Origin: JBQTIP01 sp052388025
GTDB taxonomy: Bacteria; Actinomycetota; UBA4738; HRBIN12
Direction: 5' to 3'
Assembly (NCBI GenBank): GCA_052388025.1
Contig: JBQTIP010000051.1
Location: 1-6,541 of the forward strand
DNA length: 6,541 nucleotides
Each line of letters opens with the position of its first letter. Position 1 is the first letter of the stretch. Below are positions 1 to 5,034 of this stretch, in pieces. The translations under genes and the position numbers were made by a program. Below the pieces are notes generated by a model. That model made no database searches and was not told the origin of the DNA. It saw only the letters and a program-made list of their open reading frames with translations.

Positions 1-1
1 G

Positions 2-148
2 CGGCAGGCCGCCGGCGACGTTCGAGCGATCGGCGAGCCGGTTCGCTTCGAGTGGATCGAGGGGATCCACGACGTTCCGCTCCAACGGCCCGAGGCGCTC
101 GCGCGCAGGATCGAACGGTTCGCGAACGAGATCGGTGTCGTAGGATGA
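2..148 (+). CDS. alpha/beta hydrolase, C-terminal end only (partial)
   Basis: The gene enters from the left edge; 48 codons and a TGA stop are visible. The end of the protein reads WIEGIHDVPLQRPEALARRI followed by a short amphipathic helix. A His in a G-x-H-D context, then P-L-Q-R-P-E and a terminal helix, is the usual ending of alpha/beta-hydrolase-fold enzymes. That His is normally the third member of the Ser-Asp-His triad. The nucleophile and acid residues lie outside the window, so the substrate cannot be inferred; esterase, lipase, haloalkane dehalogenase-like or peptidase members all end this way. The next gene starts four bases after the stop, so the two are probably co-transcribed and translationally coupled. 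The fold call rests on the C-terminal pattern alone. Confidence 0.55.
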   Translation, partial: RQAAGDVRAIGEPVRFEWIEGIHDVPLQRPEALARRIERFANEIGVVG

Positions 149-152
149 GCTC

Positions 153-377
153 GTGCTGCTGTTCATCCTCATCCTGCTCTTGGTCGCCTCGATCCTCGGC
201 GTCCTCGGCGCGGTCCTGAAGACCGCGCTCGTCATCGCCGTCTCGATCGTGCTGGCGATCGTGTTCCTCATCGCGCTCGGCTCCTACTGGTTCCGGTATC
301 GCGTGTACCGATTCCGCCGCGAGATCGATCGGCGGTACGCCGAAGGCCGGCGGCGCGACGGGTTGCCCCACCCGTAG
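153..377 (+). CDS. small two-helix membrane protein, unknown function
   Basis: This is a 74-residue protein with a GTG start. An AGGA element at 142-145, inside the end of the upstream gene, gives about seven bases of spacing, and an in-frame stop just upstream (141-143) leaves little room for another start. Residues 2-21 and 23-46 are two nearly continuous hydrophobic segments separated by one Lys. They are followed by a Tyr/Trp/Arg-rich interfacial stretch (SYWFRYRVYRFRRE) and a strongly basic, hydrophilic tail. By the positive-inside rule both ends are predicted cytoplasmic, a helical hairpin. There is no signal-peptidase site or catalytic motif. I do not recognise a named family. Start and frame are supported by the coherent membrane topology and tight spacing to the hydrolase gene. 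It converges on the minus-strand operon and ends 24 bases from that operon's last stop codon. Confidence 0.7.
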   Translation: MLLFILILLLVASILGVLGAVLKTALVIAVSIVLAIVFLIALGSYWFRYRVYRFRREIDRRYAEGRRRDGLPHP

Positions 378-381
378 CCGG

Positions 382-399
382 CGAGGGCGGCGCCCCTCG
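382..399. terminator. symmetrical hairpin between convergent genes
   Basis: CGAGGG (382-387) and CCCTCG (394-399) form a perfect 6-bp stem with a six-base loop, in the 24-base gap between the stop of the small membrane protein (377) and the stop of the minus-strand operon (402). A stem is symmetrical, so it could act on transcripts from both sides. Neither strand has a following T-run, so it is not a classical intrinsic terminator. High-GC actinobacteria often use such U-poor hairpins, but function here is inferred from position only. Confidence 0.35.
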
Positions 400-401
400 A
401 G

Positions 402-686
402 CTACCGAGCGCGCCGGTAGTCCGCTGCCGAGATGAAGTGGATCGCCAGCGTGTCGCCGGGCTCGCCCCCCTCCACGAAGAACGGGCCGGTCTGCGGGTT
501 CACGAAGGGGAACTCGATCACGCGGGAGACGAGCTCGTCCGGACCTCGGACCTTGCCGCCCAACGCGTCCTCGGTCCGGAGCTCCATGACGGTGCCGGGC
601 TTCACGGTCAGGATCAGCTTCACACCGCCGAACGTCCAGGCGAACTCTGACGGGTCCGGGTGGTAGGTGACGACGCTCTCGTTCAT
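402..686 (-). pseudogene. acetamidase/formamidase-family protein, N-terminal fragment (94 aa)
   Basis: The ORF matches the beginning of the FmdA/AmdA acetamidase/formamidase family, zinc-type hydrolases that release ammonia from short amides. Visible family features are the early strand around ILTVKPGTVMELRTEDA (residues 25-41) and the pattern N-P-Q-T-G-P-F-F-V-E-G-G-E-P-G-D-T-L (63-80), a family hallmark. Family members are usually about 300 residues or longer. Here the frame stops after residue 94, and the roughly 200 residues of the catalytic body do not appear in the region beyond, which is occupied by plus-strand genes. Start ATG at 686 follows an AGGAGAAGG ribosome binding site in the 18-base gap after the peptidase stop, so it is the last gene of the permease-peptidase unit. 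It is most likely a truncated, non-functional copy. A short stand-alone beta-barrel protein is the alternative. Confidence 0.6.
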
Positions 687-704
687 GACGCGATCCTTCT
701 CCTA

Positions 705-1583
705 TCAGGAACCGCCCGCCCGGGCTTCCACCTGGTCCAGGAAGTCGTTCACGGTGGCCATGAACTCCTCGCGCTTCTCCCAGAAGCAAAGGTGCGAGGC
801 GTCCTCGAAGATGACGAGCTCGGAGCCCGGGATGCGCGCGTGGATGTCCTCCATGTGCGCCGGCCTCGCCTCGTCGTGGCGACCGGCGGCGATCAGCGTG
901 GGCACGCGAATCTCGTTGAGCCGCTCCGTGACGTCCCAGTCCTTGAAGTTGCCGGTCACGGTGAACTCGCTCGGCCCGTTCATCGTGTGGTACACGTCGT
1001 AGCCGGCTTCCTCGAAGGAGCGCTCGAGCCCCTCGGGCCACGGATCCATGCGGCACACGTGCCGGCGGTAGAACGTGACGAGTGCTCCCTGGTACTCGGG
1101 GCACGAGGTGAACCCCGACGCCTCGTGCCGGTCGAGGATCTCTCGCTCCTCCTCGGGGAGCTCGGCGCGGAGCTCGTTGCATTCCCTGATCCACCGGGGC
1201 ATGGAGGCCGGGCTGCCGGACAGGATCAGGCTCTCGAGCGGCGGCCGATGGTCGAGGACGTACTGCATCGCCAGCATGCCGCCCCACGAGCTCCCGAACA
1301 GGTGCACGCGCTCGAGCCCCAGAGCCGCCCGGACCGTCACGAGCTCCTGGACGAAGTGGGGGACGGTCCAAAGCGACGTGTCTCGGGGCAGGTCCGACCG
1401 CCCGCACCCCAGCTGGTCGTAGAAGATCACGCGGCGGCGGTCAGCCAGGTCCTCCAGCGGGGTGATGTAGTTGTGGGTCATCCCGGGGCCGCCGTGCAGG
1501 CAGAGCAACGGCACGCCCCCCTCGCCCACGCTCCGGTACCACACCCGGCCGCCGCCCACCGGGACGTAGCCTTCCTCAGCCAT
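705..1583 (-). CDS. proline iminopeptidase-like alpha/beta hydrolase (peptidase family S33)
   Basis: The 292-residue protein is full length for cytoplasmic S33 prolyl aminopeptidases, which remove N-terminal proline or another hydrophobic residue from small peptides. The oxyanion-hole motif HGGPG is at 30-34. The nucleophile elbow G-S-S-W-G-G places the catalytic Ser at 99. The acid is Asp237 in A-G-R-H-D, and the base is His264 in E-D-A-S-H. The cap region carries M-N-G-P-S-E-F-T-V-T-G-N (201-212), typical of the proline iminopeptidase/tricorn-factor-F1 type. ATG at 1583 was chosen because the purine-rich element GGAGGAGGGAGG sits just upstream and the conserved fold begins at once; the frame stays open far upstream, but that sequence is a shadow of the permease gene. 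It lies 50 bases after the permease and 18 before the amidase fragment, suggesting joint uptake and cleavage of peptides. Related amidases or amino-acid-amide hydrolases share this fold, so exact specificity is open. Confidence 0.88.
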   Translation of the reverse strand: MAEEGYVPVGGGRVWYRSVGEGGVPLLCLHGGPGMTHNYITPLEDLADRRRVIFYDQLGCGRSDLPRDTSLWTVPHFVQELVTVRAALGLERVHLFGSSWGGMLAMQYVLDHRPPLESLILSGSPASMPRWIRECNELRAELPEEEREILDRHEASGFTSCPEYQGALVTFYRRHVCRMDPWPEGLERSFEEAGYDVYHTMNGPSEFTVTGNFKDWDVTERLNEIRVPTLIAAGRHDEARPAHMEDIHARIPGSELVIFEDASHLCFWEKREEFMATVNDFLDQVEARAGGS

Positions 1584-1611
1584 CCGCCTCCCTCCTCCCG
1601 GACCAGTCGAG

Positions 1612-1632
1612 CCCGCCCCGCGAACGGGCGGG
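1612..1632 (-). promoter_or_regulatory. GC-rich intercistronic hairpin between permease and peptidase
   Basis: CCCGCCC (1612-1618) and GGGCGGG (1626-1632) form a perfect 7-bp all-G/C stem with a seven-base loop. In the mRNA it starts one base after the permease TGA and ends about 28 bases before the peptidase start codon. No T-run follows, so full termination is not expected. A stem here could partially terminate, block 3' exonucleases or mark a processing site, giving different levels of permease and peptidase message. The stem is plain in the sequence; the role is inference. Confidence 0.4.
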
Positions 1633-1633
1633 G

Positions 1634-3088
1634 TCAGCCGGCCGCCGAAGCGGGAGCCGCCTCCTCCTCGAGGAAGATCCTCGCCGTGCTCCGGATCCGC
1701 TCTGGATCCCGGCTGTTCAGGTAGACGAGGTAGATGACGCCCAGCAACATCCAGATCCCGGCCACCGGACCCGCGTACGAGAGCGGCGACGGGAGCCGAG
1801 AGATGAAGTCGAACACGGGGAGGCCCGCGCCGGCGAAGAAGGCGGGGATGAACGCCAGCACGCCGAGGATCGGGATCAGCCCGTGGAGAAACCAGTTGAA
1901 CTCGCTCCGGCGATGGCGGAGGAAGTACCCGATGCAGGCCAGGTTGACCACGATGTAGATGGGGACGAACACGTCCACGATGATCGTGGCCACGAGGATG
2001 AAGGCGGTGAGCGGATCGTACTGGAAGCCCAGCCAGAGGCTCACGACCACCGCGACGAGAAGCTGCCCGCCAACGGCCACGTGCGGCGATCTCCATCTGG
2101 GATGGACTCGGGAGAAGACCGTCGGGACGAGCCGGATCCGCCCCATCGCGAACCAGGTCCGGGTGGCGGCGTTGGACCCCGCGTTGGCGTTCGCGATGGC
2201 GGAGTTCACGATCGCGAGGAACACGAGGACCCAGCCCGCGCCCCAGACATCGCGCGAGAGGGCATCCCAGCCGGGGAACTCCAGCATCCGGTCGGGACCG
2301 AAGAACACCGTCGCGCCGTAGGTCGTGAGCACGTAGAACAGGCCGATCAGAAGGCACGAGTAGACGACGGCCCGCCCGATGGTCCTCCGGGGGTCGGACG
2401 TCTCCTCCGCCAGGGGCGCTGCGGCCTCGAACCCGATGAACGCGAGGATCGTGAACACGGACGCTGCGATCACGCCCGAGAGCCCCTCGAAGTCGGGATT
2501 GTTCGCGAATGTCGTCCCGAACACCTCGAAGGTGTTGCCGTCGCCCGCCTTCGCGATCAGCCAGACGGCGAGCAAGGCGAACACCCCGACCTCGAAGATC
2601 CCGAGGATCGTGCCGGTTCGAGCGGACACGCGGATGCCGTAGTAGCCGAGCACGAAGACGATGGCCGTGCACACGAGCGCCCACGGCCACCAGAGGTCCG
2701 CCGACCACCCGAATTCCGTGGACAACGTCCCGGAGACGACGATGCCGAAGATGAGCGCCAGAAGCGGCACGATCAGCGGCTCGACGAACGCGTATCCCCA
2801 GGCGACGAGGAAGCCCACCCACGGGTGGAGGCCCCTTGAGACGTAGGTGTAGAACGACCCCGCGGAGGGAAGGTGCTTCGCGAGTTGGCCGATGGAGATC
2901 GCGACGAACATGCACGCGACGATGGCGAAGATGACCGCGAGGGGCGTGCCTCCGCCCCCGAAGCTGATCCCGGCCGGGATGGAGAACGCGACGGCTGCCG
3001 CCGGAGCCATGTGCGTGATCGACTGGAACAGGACCTCGCGAAGCCCGATCGCCTCCTTCGCGAGCGTGCCGGATGGACTGGTAGCCAC
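1634..3088 (-). CDS. APC-superfamily amino-acid permease
   Basis: This 484-residue integral membrane protein has about twelve hydrophobic segments, the usual size and topology of amino acid-polyamine-organocation transporters, which import amino acids by proton or other ion symport or exchange. The N-terminal part has L-R-E-V-L-F-Q-S-I-T-H-M-A-P, then the glycine-rich broken first helix (S-I-P-A-G-I-S-F-G-G-G-G-T-P) that forms the substrate site in this family. The conserved loop L-P-S-A-G-S-F-Y-T-Y-V-S-R-G follows, and further on F-I-G-F-E-A-A-A-P-L-A-E-E lies in the sixth-helix region. GTG at 3088 is preferred over an upstream ATG in the same frame (3154) because GGAAGGGGGATTC lies immediately upstream and the extra 22 residues are non-membrane and unconserved-looking. 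It is first in the unit with the proline iminopeptidase gene, consistent with uptake of amino acids or small peptide-like compounds. Substrate cannot be read from sequence. Confidence 0.9.
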   Translation of the reverse strand: MATSPSGTLAKEAIGLREVLFQSITHMAPAAAVAFSIPAGISFGGGGTPLAVIFAIVACMFVAISIGQLAKHLPSAGSFYTYVSRGLHPWVGFLVAWGYAFVEPLIVPLLALIFGIVVSGTLSTEFGWSADLWWPWALVCTAIVFVLGYYGIRVSARTGTILGIFEVGVFALLAVWLIAKAGDGNTFEVFGTTFANNPDFEGLSGVIAASVFTILAFIGFEAAAPLAEETSDPRRTIGRAVVYSCLLIGLFYVLTTYGATVFFGPDRMLEFPGWDALSRDVWGAGWVLVFLAIVNSAIANANAGSNAATRTWFAMGRIRLVPTVFSRVHPRWRSPHVAVGGQLLVAVVVSLWLGFQYDPLTAFILVATIIVDVFVPIYIVVNLACIGYFLRHRRSEFNWFLHGLIPILGVLAFIPAFFAGAGLPVFDFISRLPSPLSYAGPVAGIWMLLGVIYLVYLNSRDPERIRSTARIFLEEEAAPASAAG

Positions 3089-3174
3089 GAATCCCCCTTC
3101 CCGCGTCTCCGCGACGGCGACCGGCCGCAGCGGAGCCCAGCAATCGAATCCCACCTGCAGAGGTGTTCGGGTTC

Positions 3175-3203
3175 CTCCTAGTCCCCCTGACGTGTTCTGT
3201 CAA
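3175..3203 (-). promoter_or_regulatory. candidate promoter of the permease-peptidase unit
   Basis: Read on the minus strand, a perfect TTGACA (3203-3198) is followed by a 17-base spacer and TAGGAG (3180-3175). The -35 box and spacing are ideal; the -10 box is weak (three of six bases). The start of transcription would fall near 3168, giving a leader of about 80 bases before the GTG. The leader contains a small CACCT/AGGTG stem (around 3152-3165) but no riboswitch or T-box signature that I recognise. The box lies only about 20 bases outside the inferred left end of the insertion sequence, so the promoter appears to have escaped disruption. Confidence 0.45.
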
Positions 3204-3222
3204 GCGCCCATCGGCACCGGAT

Positions 3223-3229
3223 GCGTTCC
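3223..3229 (+). repeat. possible left terminal inverted repeat
   Basis: GCGTTCC, followed five bases later by CCGCAG, partly matches the reverse complement of 4660-4677. Seven contiguous matching bases in a GC-rich region can arise by chance, and no target-site duplication supports it. Confidence 0.22.
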
Positions 3230-3276
3230 CCAAACCGCAGCTCGAGCTTCCGAGGAATCGACGAGAACGGCACGTA

Positions 3277-3312
3277 GGCTCACCCAGACCTGAAGCCAAC
3301 AGGAGGTGAGCC
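3277..3312 (+). promoter_or_regulatory. hairpin covering the transposase ribosome binding site
   Basis: GGCTCACC (3277-3284) pairs perfectly with GGTGAGCC (3305-3312). Three further pairs, CCT (3289-3291) with AGG (3301-3303), can form inside the loop. The ribosome binding site AGGAGGTGAG (3301-3310), five bases before the GTG start, is thus largely buried in the stem. Several insertion sequences (IS10 and IS50 are the classic cases) fold a similar structure when transcription enters from outside, blocking translation of the transposase. A transcript starting inside the left arm of the stem would escape it. The base pairing is visible; the regulatory role is inferred by analogy. Confidence 0.5.
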
Positions 3313-3315
3313 CAC

Positions 3316-4564
3316 GTGCCGGAGGCAAGTGTAGTGGTGGAGCTGCGGGTGGCGGTGGAAGACGAGGTCGACGCCGTAGCCCTAGAGCAAGCCGTGGCAG
3401 CCGAAGGGCGGCGGGCAGCAAGGGAGCTTTACGCGGAGGCCCTCCGGGCGGCGGATCGGCACGCCACCGCCGCCGCGGGAGCAGCACGCCAGCGCCTCGA
3501 GGAGCGCTGGGTGGCCACGTTGTTCGGACGGGTCCGGATCTGGCGCTACCGGGTGAGCGGCAACCAGGGGAGCTTCCACCCTGTGGACCGGGCCCTCGGC
3601 CTCGCCCAAGCCGAGCCCTCCCCGGCGCTGCGGGAGGTGGTGTGCGACCTGGCCACGAGGGTCCCCTACCGCCAAGCGGCCGAGGTGGCCTCCCGCTTGA
3701 GCAGGCAGCCGTTCTCCACACTGAGCGCCTGGCGAGTGGTCCAGGCCGAAGGAGCGAGGATCCGCACCGAAGAGGGAGAGCTCGTGGAGGCCGTGTTCGG
3801 GCTCGGCGAGGCACCCCCCCGACGTCGGCATCGCCCCCGAGCTCGTCGTGGTCGAGGCCGACGGGACCTACCTCGCCGACCAGGGGGAACAGGGGGACCG
3901 CTTCGAGGTCAAGACCGGGGTGTTCTACACGGGGAAGGAACGCTCGGGAGGCAAGCGCCATCGCCGGTGGCGGCTGCTCAACAAAGGGTGCTACGCGACC
4001 ACCGGCGACGCCGACGCCTTCGGCAAGGCCCTGGCCGCCCGGGGCTTCGACTGGGTGGGCCTGCACCGGGCTCGCGCTGTGCTCTGCGTCCACGACGGGC
4101 TCGACGAGTACGGCCAGGGCTTCCGCGACTGGTTCCCCGGCGCCCGCCACCAGATCGACCACTTCCACGTGGCGGAGCGCGTGTGGCAGGTCTCGGGGGG
4201 TGATGCCAGCCGCTTCGAGCGCCTGAAGCGCCTGGCCTTCTCCGATCCCCGGGCGCTCGCCCGCAAGGTTCGCCGGGGGGCCTTCGGGCTGCGCCCCGAC
4301 CAGGCTCTGGAGCTCGCCGGCTACCTGGAGGCCGTGGCCCAGGATATGTACGGGGTGGACCGGCTGCCCCGCCGGCTTCGCCGGGGCCGCATGCGGGTGG
4401 TGGGCTCCGGGGTGGTGGAGAAGCACCAGGACCTTCTGGTAATGCGGAGGATGAAGGGCAAGGGCATGCGGTGGACCCGGCCGGGCGCCGACCACCTCCT
4501 CGCCCTTCAGGGCCGCCGGTTCTGCAACCGGTGGCCGACGAGATGGGGGGTGGTCGACCGGTAG
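3316..4564 (+). pseudogene. DDE-type transposase, ISLre2/UPF0236-like, split by a one-base frame change
   Basis: Translation from GTG 3316 (ribosome binding site AGGAGGTGAG, spacing 5) gives an N-terminal part with a helical region. It continues with L-F-G-R-V-R-I-W-R-Y-R-V (69-80), a D-R-A-L-G-L segment (91-96), and V-P-Y-R-Q-A-A-E-V-A-S-R-L (116-128). These are the hallmarks of the N-terminal half of ISLre2-type transposases. At the C7 run 3814-3820 the coding signal moves to the +1 frame. Omitting one C gives a continuous 415-residue protein with VEADGTY (Asp182), QIDHFHVAERVW (Asp281) and GSGVVEK (Glu368), a plausible DDE triad, then R-R-M-K-G-K-G-M-R-W-T-R-P-G-A (377-391). Unbroken, it would be a normal transposase. 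As written it is inactive unless ribosomes or polymerase slip at the C run, or unless one C is a sequencing error. ISKra4-type transposases share the C-terminal pattern and are the main alternative. Confidence 0.7.
3814..3820 (+). other. C7 run where the transposase frame changes (+1)
   Basis: The frame reads GCA-CCC-CCC-CGA. Dropping one C gives GCA-CCC-CCC-GAC and joins both halves of the transposase. Runs of C decoded by proline tRNA are known sites of +1 slippage, and homopolymers also invite polymerase slippage or sequencing errors. No stop codon directly follows, and I see no clear stimulatory structure or Shine-Dalgarno-like element next to it. Confidence 0.6.
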
Positions 4565-4611
4565 GATCGAATCCGACCGAGCGCAGGAGCCCCTGAGGCT
4601 TCCACGCTCAT

Positions 4612-4631
4612 CCCCTCGCAGGACCGAGGGG
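4612..4631 (+). terminator. stem-loop downstream of the transposase gene
   Basis: CCCCTCG (4612-4618) pairs perfectly with CGAGGGG (4625-4631) around a six-base loop, 48 bases after the transposase stop. No T-run follows, so intrinsic termination would be inefficient. It may instead be a sub-terminal structure of the insertion sequence. A smaller inverted pair, GAGTC/GACTC (4646-4657, two-base gap), lies just beyond. Confidence 0.35.
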
Positions 4632-4670
4632 CAGGCGGTCAGGGCGAGTCAGGACTCGACTCCGGAAGTT

Positions 4671-4677
4671 GGAACGC
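4671..4677 (-). repeat. possible right terminal inverted repeat
   Basis: GGAACGC here is the reverse complement of GCGTTCC at 3223. Similarity to the IS110-type gene begins directly after it, which fits an insertion junction. However, the same bases could also be part of the degraded IS110 coding sequence, and no flanking duplication is seen. Confidence 0.22.
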
Positions 4678-4862
4678 TTAGGCTCTGGCGGATCGTCATG
4701 GTGAGGCTCCGGCGGCGCCACCACCCCACCATGGACTACCTGGCCCGTCGCACCGCGGAGGGCAAGTGGAAGGGAGAGATCATCCGCTGCCTGAAGCGCT
4801 AAGTCCCTCGAGAGGTCTACCTCGCCCTGACCGACACGATCGCGTGGGAATGTCACCCCTGA
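4677..4862 (+). pseudogene. IS110-family transposase, C-terminal remnant with internal stop
   Basis: In one frame the segment reads L-R-L-W-R-I-V-M-V-R-L-R-R and then DYLARRTAEGKWKGEIIRCL-K-R, stop, V-P-R-E-V-Y-L-A-L-T-D, and a second stop at 4860-4862. The pattern A-R-R-T-A-E-G-K-x-K-x-E-I-I-R-C-L-K-R-Y-V-A-R-E-V-Y is typical of the C-terminus of actinobacterial IS110 transposases, which use a RuvC-like catalytic domain plus a serine-containing C-terminal domain. The TAA at 4800-4802 stands where that pattern has Tyr, so the reading frame is mutated. Everything upstream, including the RuvC-like domain, is missing. Just downstream, TTGACG (4892-4897) and ATAGGAGGAT sit where IS110 right ends often carry a -35-like box that completes a promoter in the circular form. 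That part is inference. Confidence 0.65.
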
Positions 4863-4981
4863 AAGAGTCGGTACGTCGCGCACTGGCCCCCTTGACGCCG
4901 AATAGGAGGATTGAAACCGGGTCAAGTCCACCCTCTCCCACGCGCCTCACTGGCTCCCACCAGGAGCGAGTCGCAGGCGAC

Positions 4982-5010
4982 TTGACTAGTTGTATGCCGC
5001 TGTATACACT
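4982..5010 (+). promoter_or_regulatory. promoter of the amidohydrolase gene
   Basis: TTGACT (4982-4987, five of six consensus bases) is followed by a 17-base spacer and TACACT (5005-5010, four of six, matching the TAnnnT form common in actinobacteria). TATACA at 5003 is an alternative -10 with a 15-base spacer. Transcription would start near 5017, very close to the AGGAGG at 5016-5021, giving a very short leader of about 18 bases before the ATG at 5035. This argues against the in-frame TTG at 4990, which lies inside the promoter. Confidence 0.5.
5001..5008. promoter_or_regulatory. TGTATACA palindrome over the -10, candidate repressor operator
   Basis: TGTATACA is a perfect 8-bp palindrome overlapping the -10 region; the half site TGTAT also occurs ten bases upstream at 4991-4995. 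Operators of the FadR-type GntR family often centre on GTATAC with flanking T and A, and such repressors commonly control catabolic operons. Binding here would occlude RNA polymerase. No GntR-type gene is visible in the window, so the regulator is unknown. Confidence 0.3.
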
Positions 5011-5034
5011 GGTGCAGGAGGCGATGGTGGACGT

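Larger units (their letters stand above)
3223..4677 (+). mobile_element. insertion sequence resembling ISLre2/UPF0236 (ends tentative)
   Basis: The element contains one frame-split transposase gene (3316-4564), a leader with a hairpin over the ribosome binding site, and a hairpin downstream. The proposed ends come from GCGTTCC at 3223-3229, which recurs inverted as GGAACGC at 4671-4677. Further in, CCG-x-AG (3235-3240 on the left) is matched inverted near 4660-4665. That gives a span of about 1.45 kb, reasonable for ISLre2 elements, which are usually about 1.5-2 kb. I see no 8-9 bp target duplication outside these positions, so the ends are weak. The right end may lie anywhere between 4565 and 4677. 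The right junction abuts the remaining part of an IS110-type gene, so insertion may have cut that gene, but the rest of it is not on the left side. Confidence 0.55.

Noticed and set aside
378..686. Frameshift rescue of the truncated acetamidase/formamidase
   Set aside because: One alternate frame contains a short P-A-R sequence faintly like the family, but neither alternate frame continues with family features and the DNA beyond encodes plus-strand genes. Truncation fits better.
660..1724. Long plus-strand open frame antisense to the peptidase
   Set aside because: Its composition (many Ala, Arg, Pro, Val, His) is that of a shadow frame; it has no recognisable domain, while the minus strand encodes a complete catalytic triad.
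3089..3180. Possible riboswitch or T-box in the permease leader
   Set aside because: The leader is only about 80 bases, with one small stem; no T-box, lysine, glycine or other aptamer core was recognised.
705..3299. An 864-codon open frame on the minus strand spanning the peptidase and permease region
   Set aside because: Only its last 292 codons are the real peptidase gene. The upstream part is out of frame with the permease and is arginine/proline-rich, as expected for an alternate frame of GC-rich DNA.
3200..4495. Long minus-strand open frame antisense to the transposase
   Set aside because: Proline- and leucine-rich low-complexity shadow without motifs; the plus strand holds the DDE residues in order.
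4892..4917. GGATTGAAAC, resembling the 3' end of many CRISPR repeats
   Set aside because: It occurs once only, with no repeat at spacer distance and no cas genes. It sits where the right end of an IS110 element is expected.
4990..5034. Upstream TTG start adding 15 residues to the amidohydrolase
   Set aside because: The codon lies between the -35 and -10 boxes, and the extra residues are not part of the conserved N-terminal strand; ATG 5035 fits the ribosome binding site.
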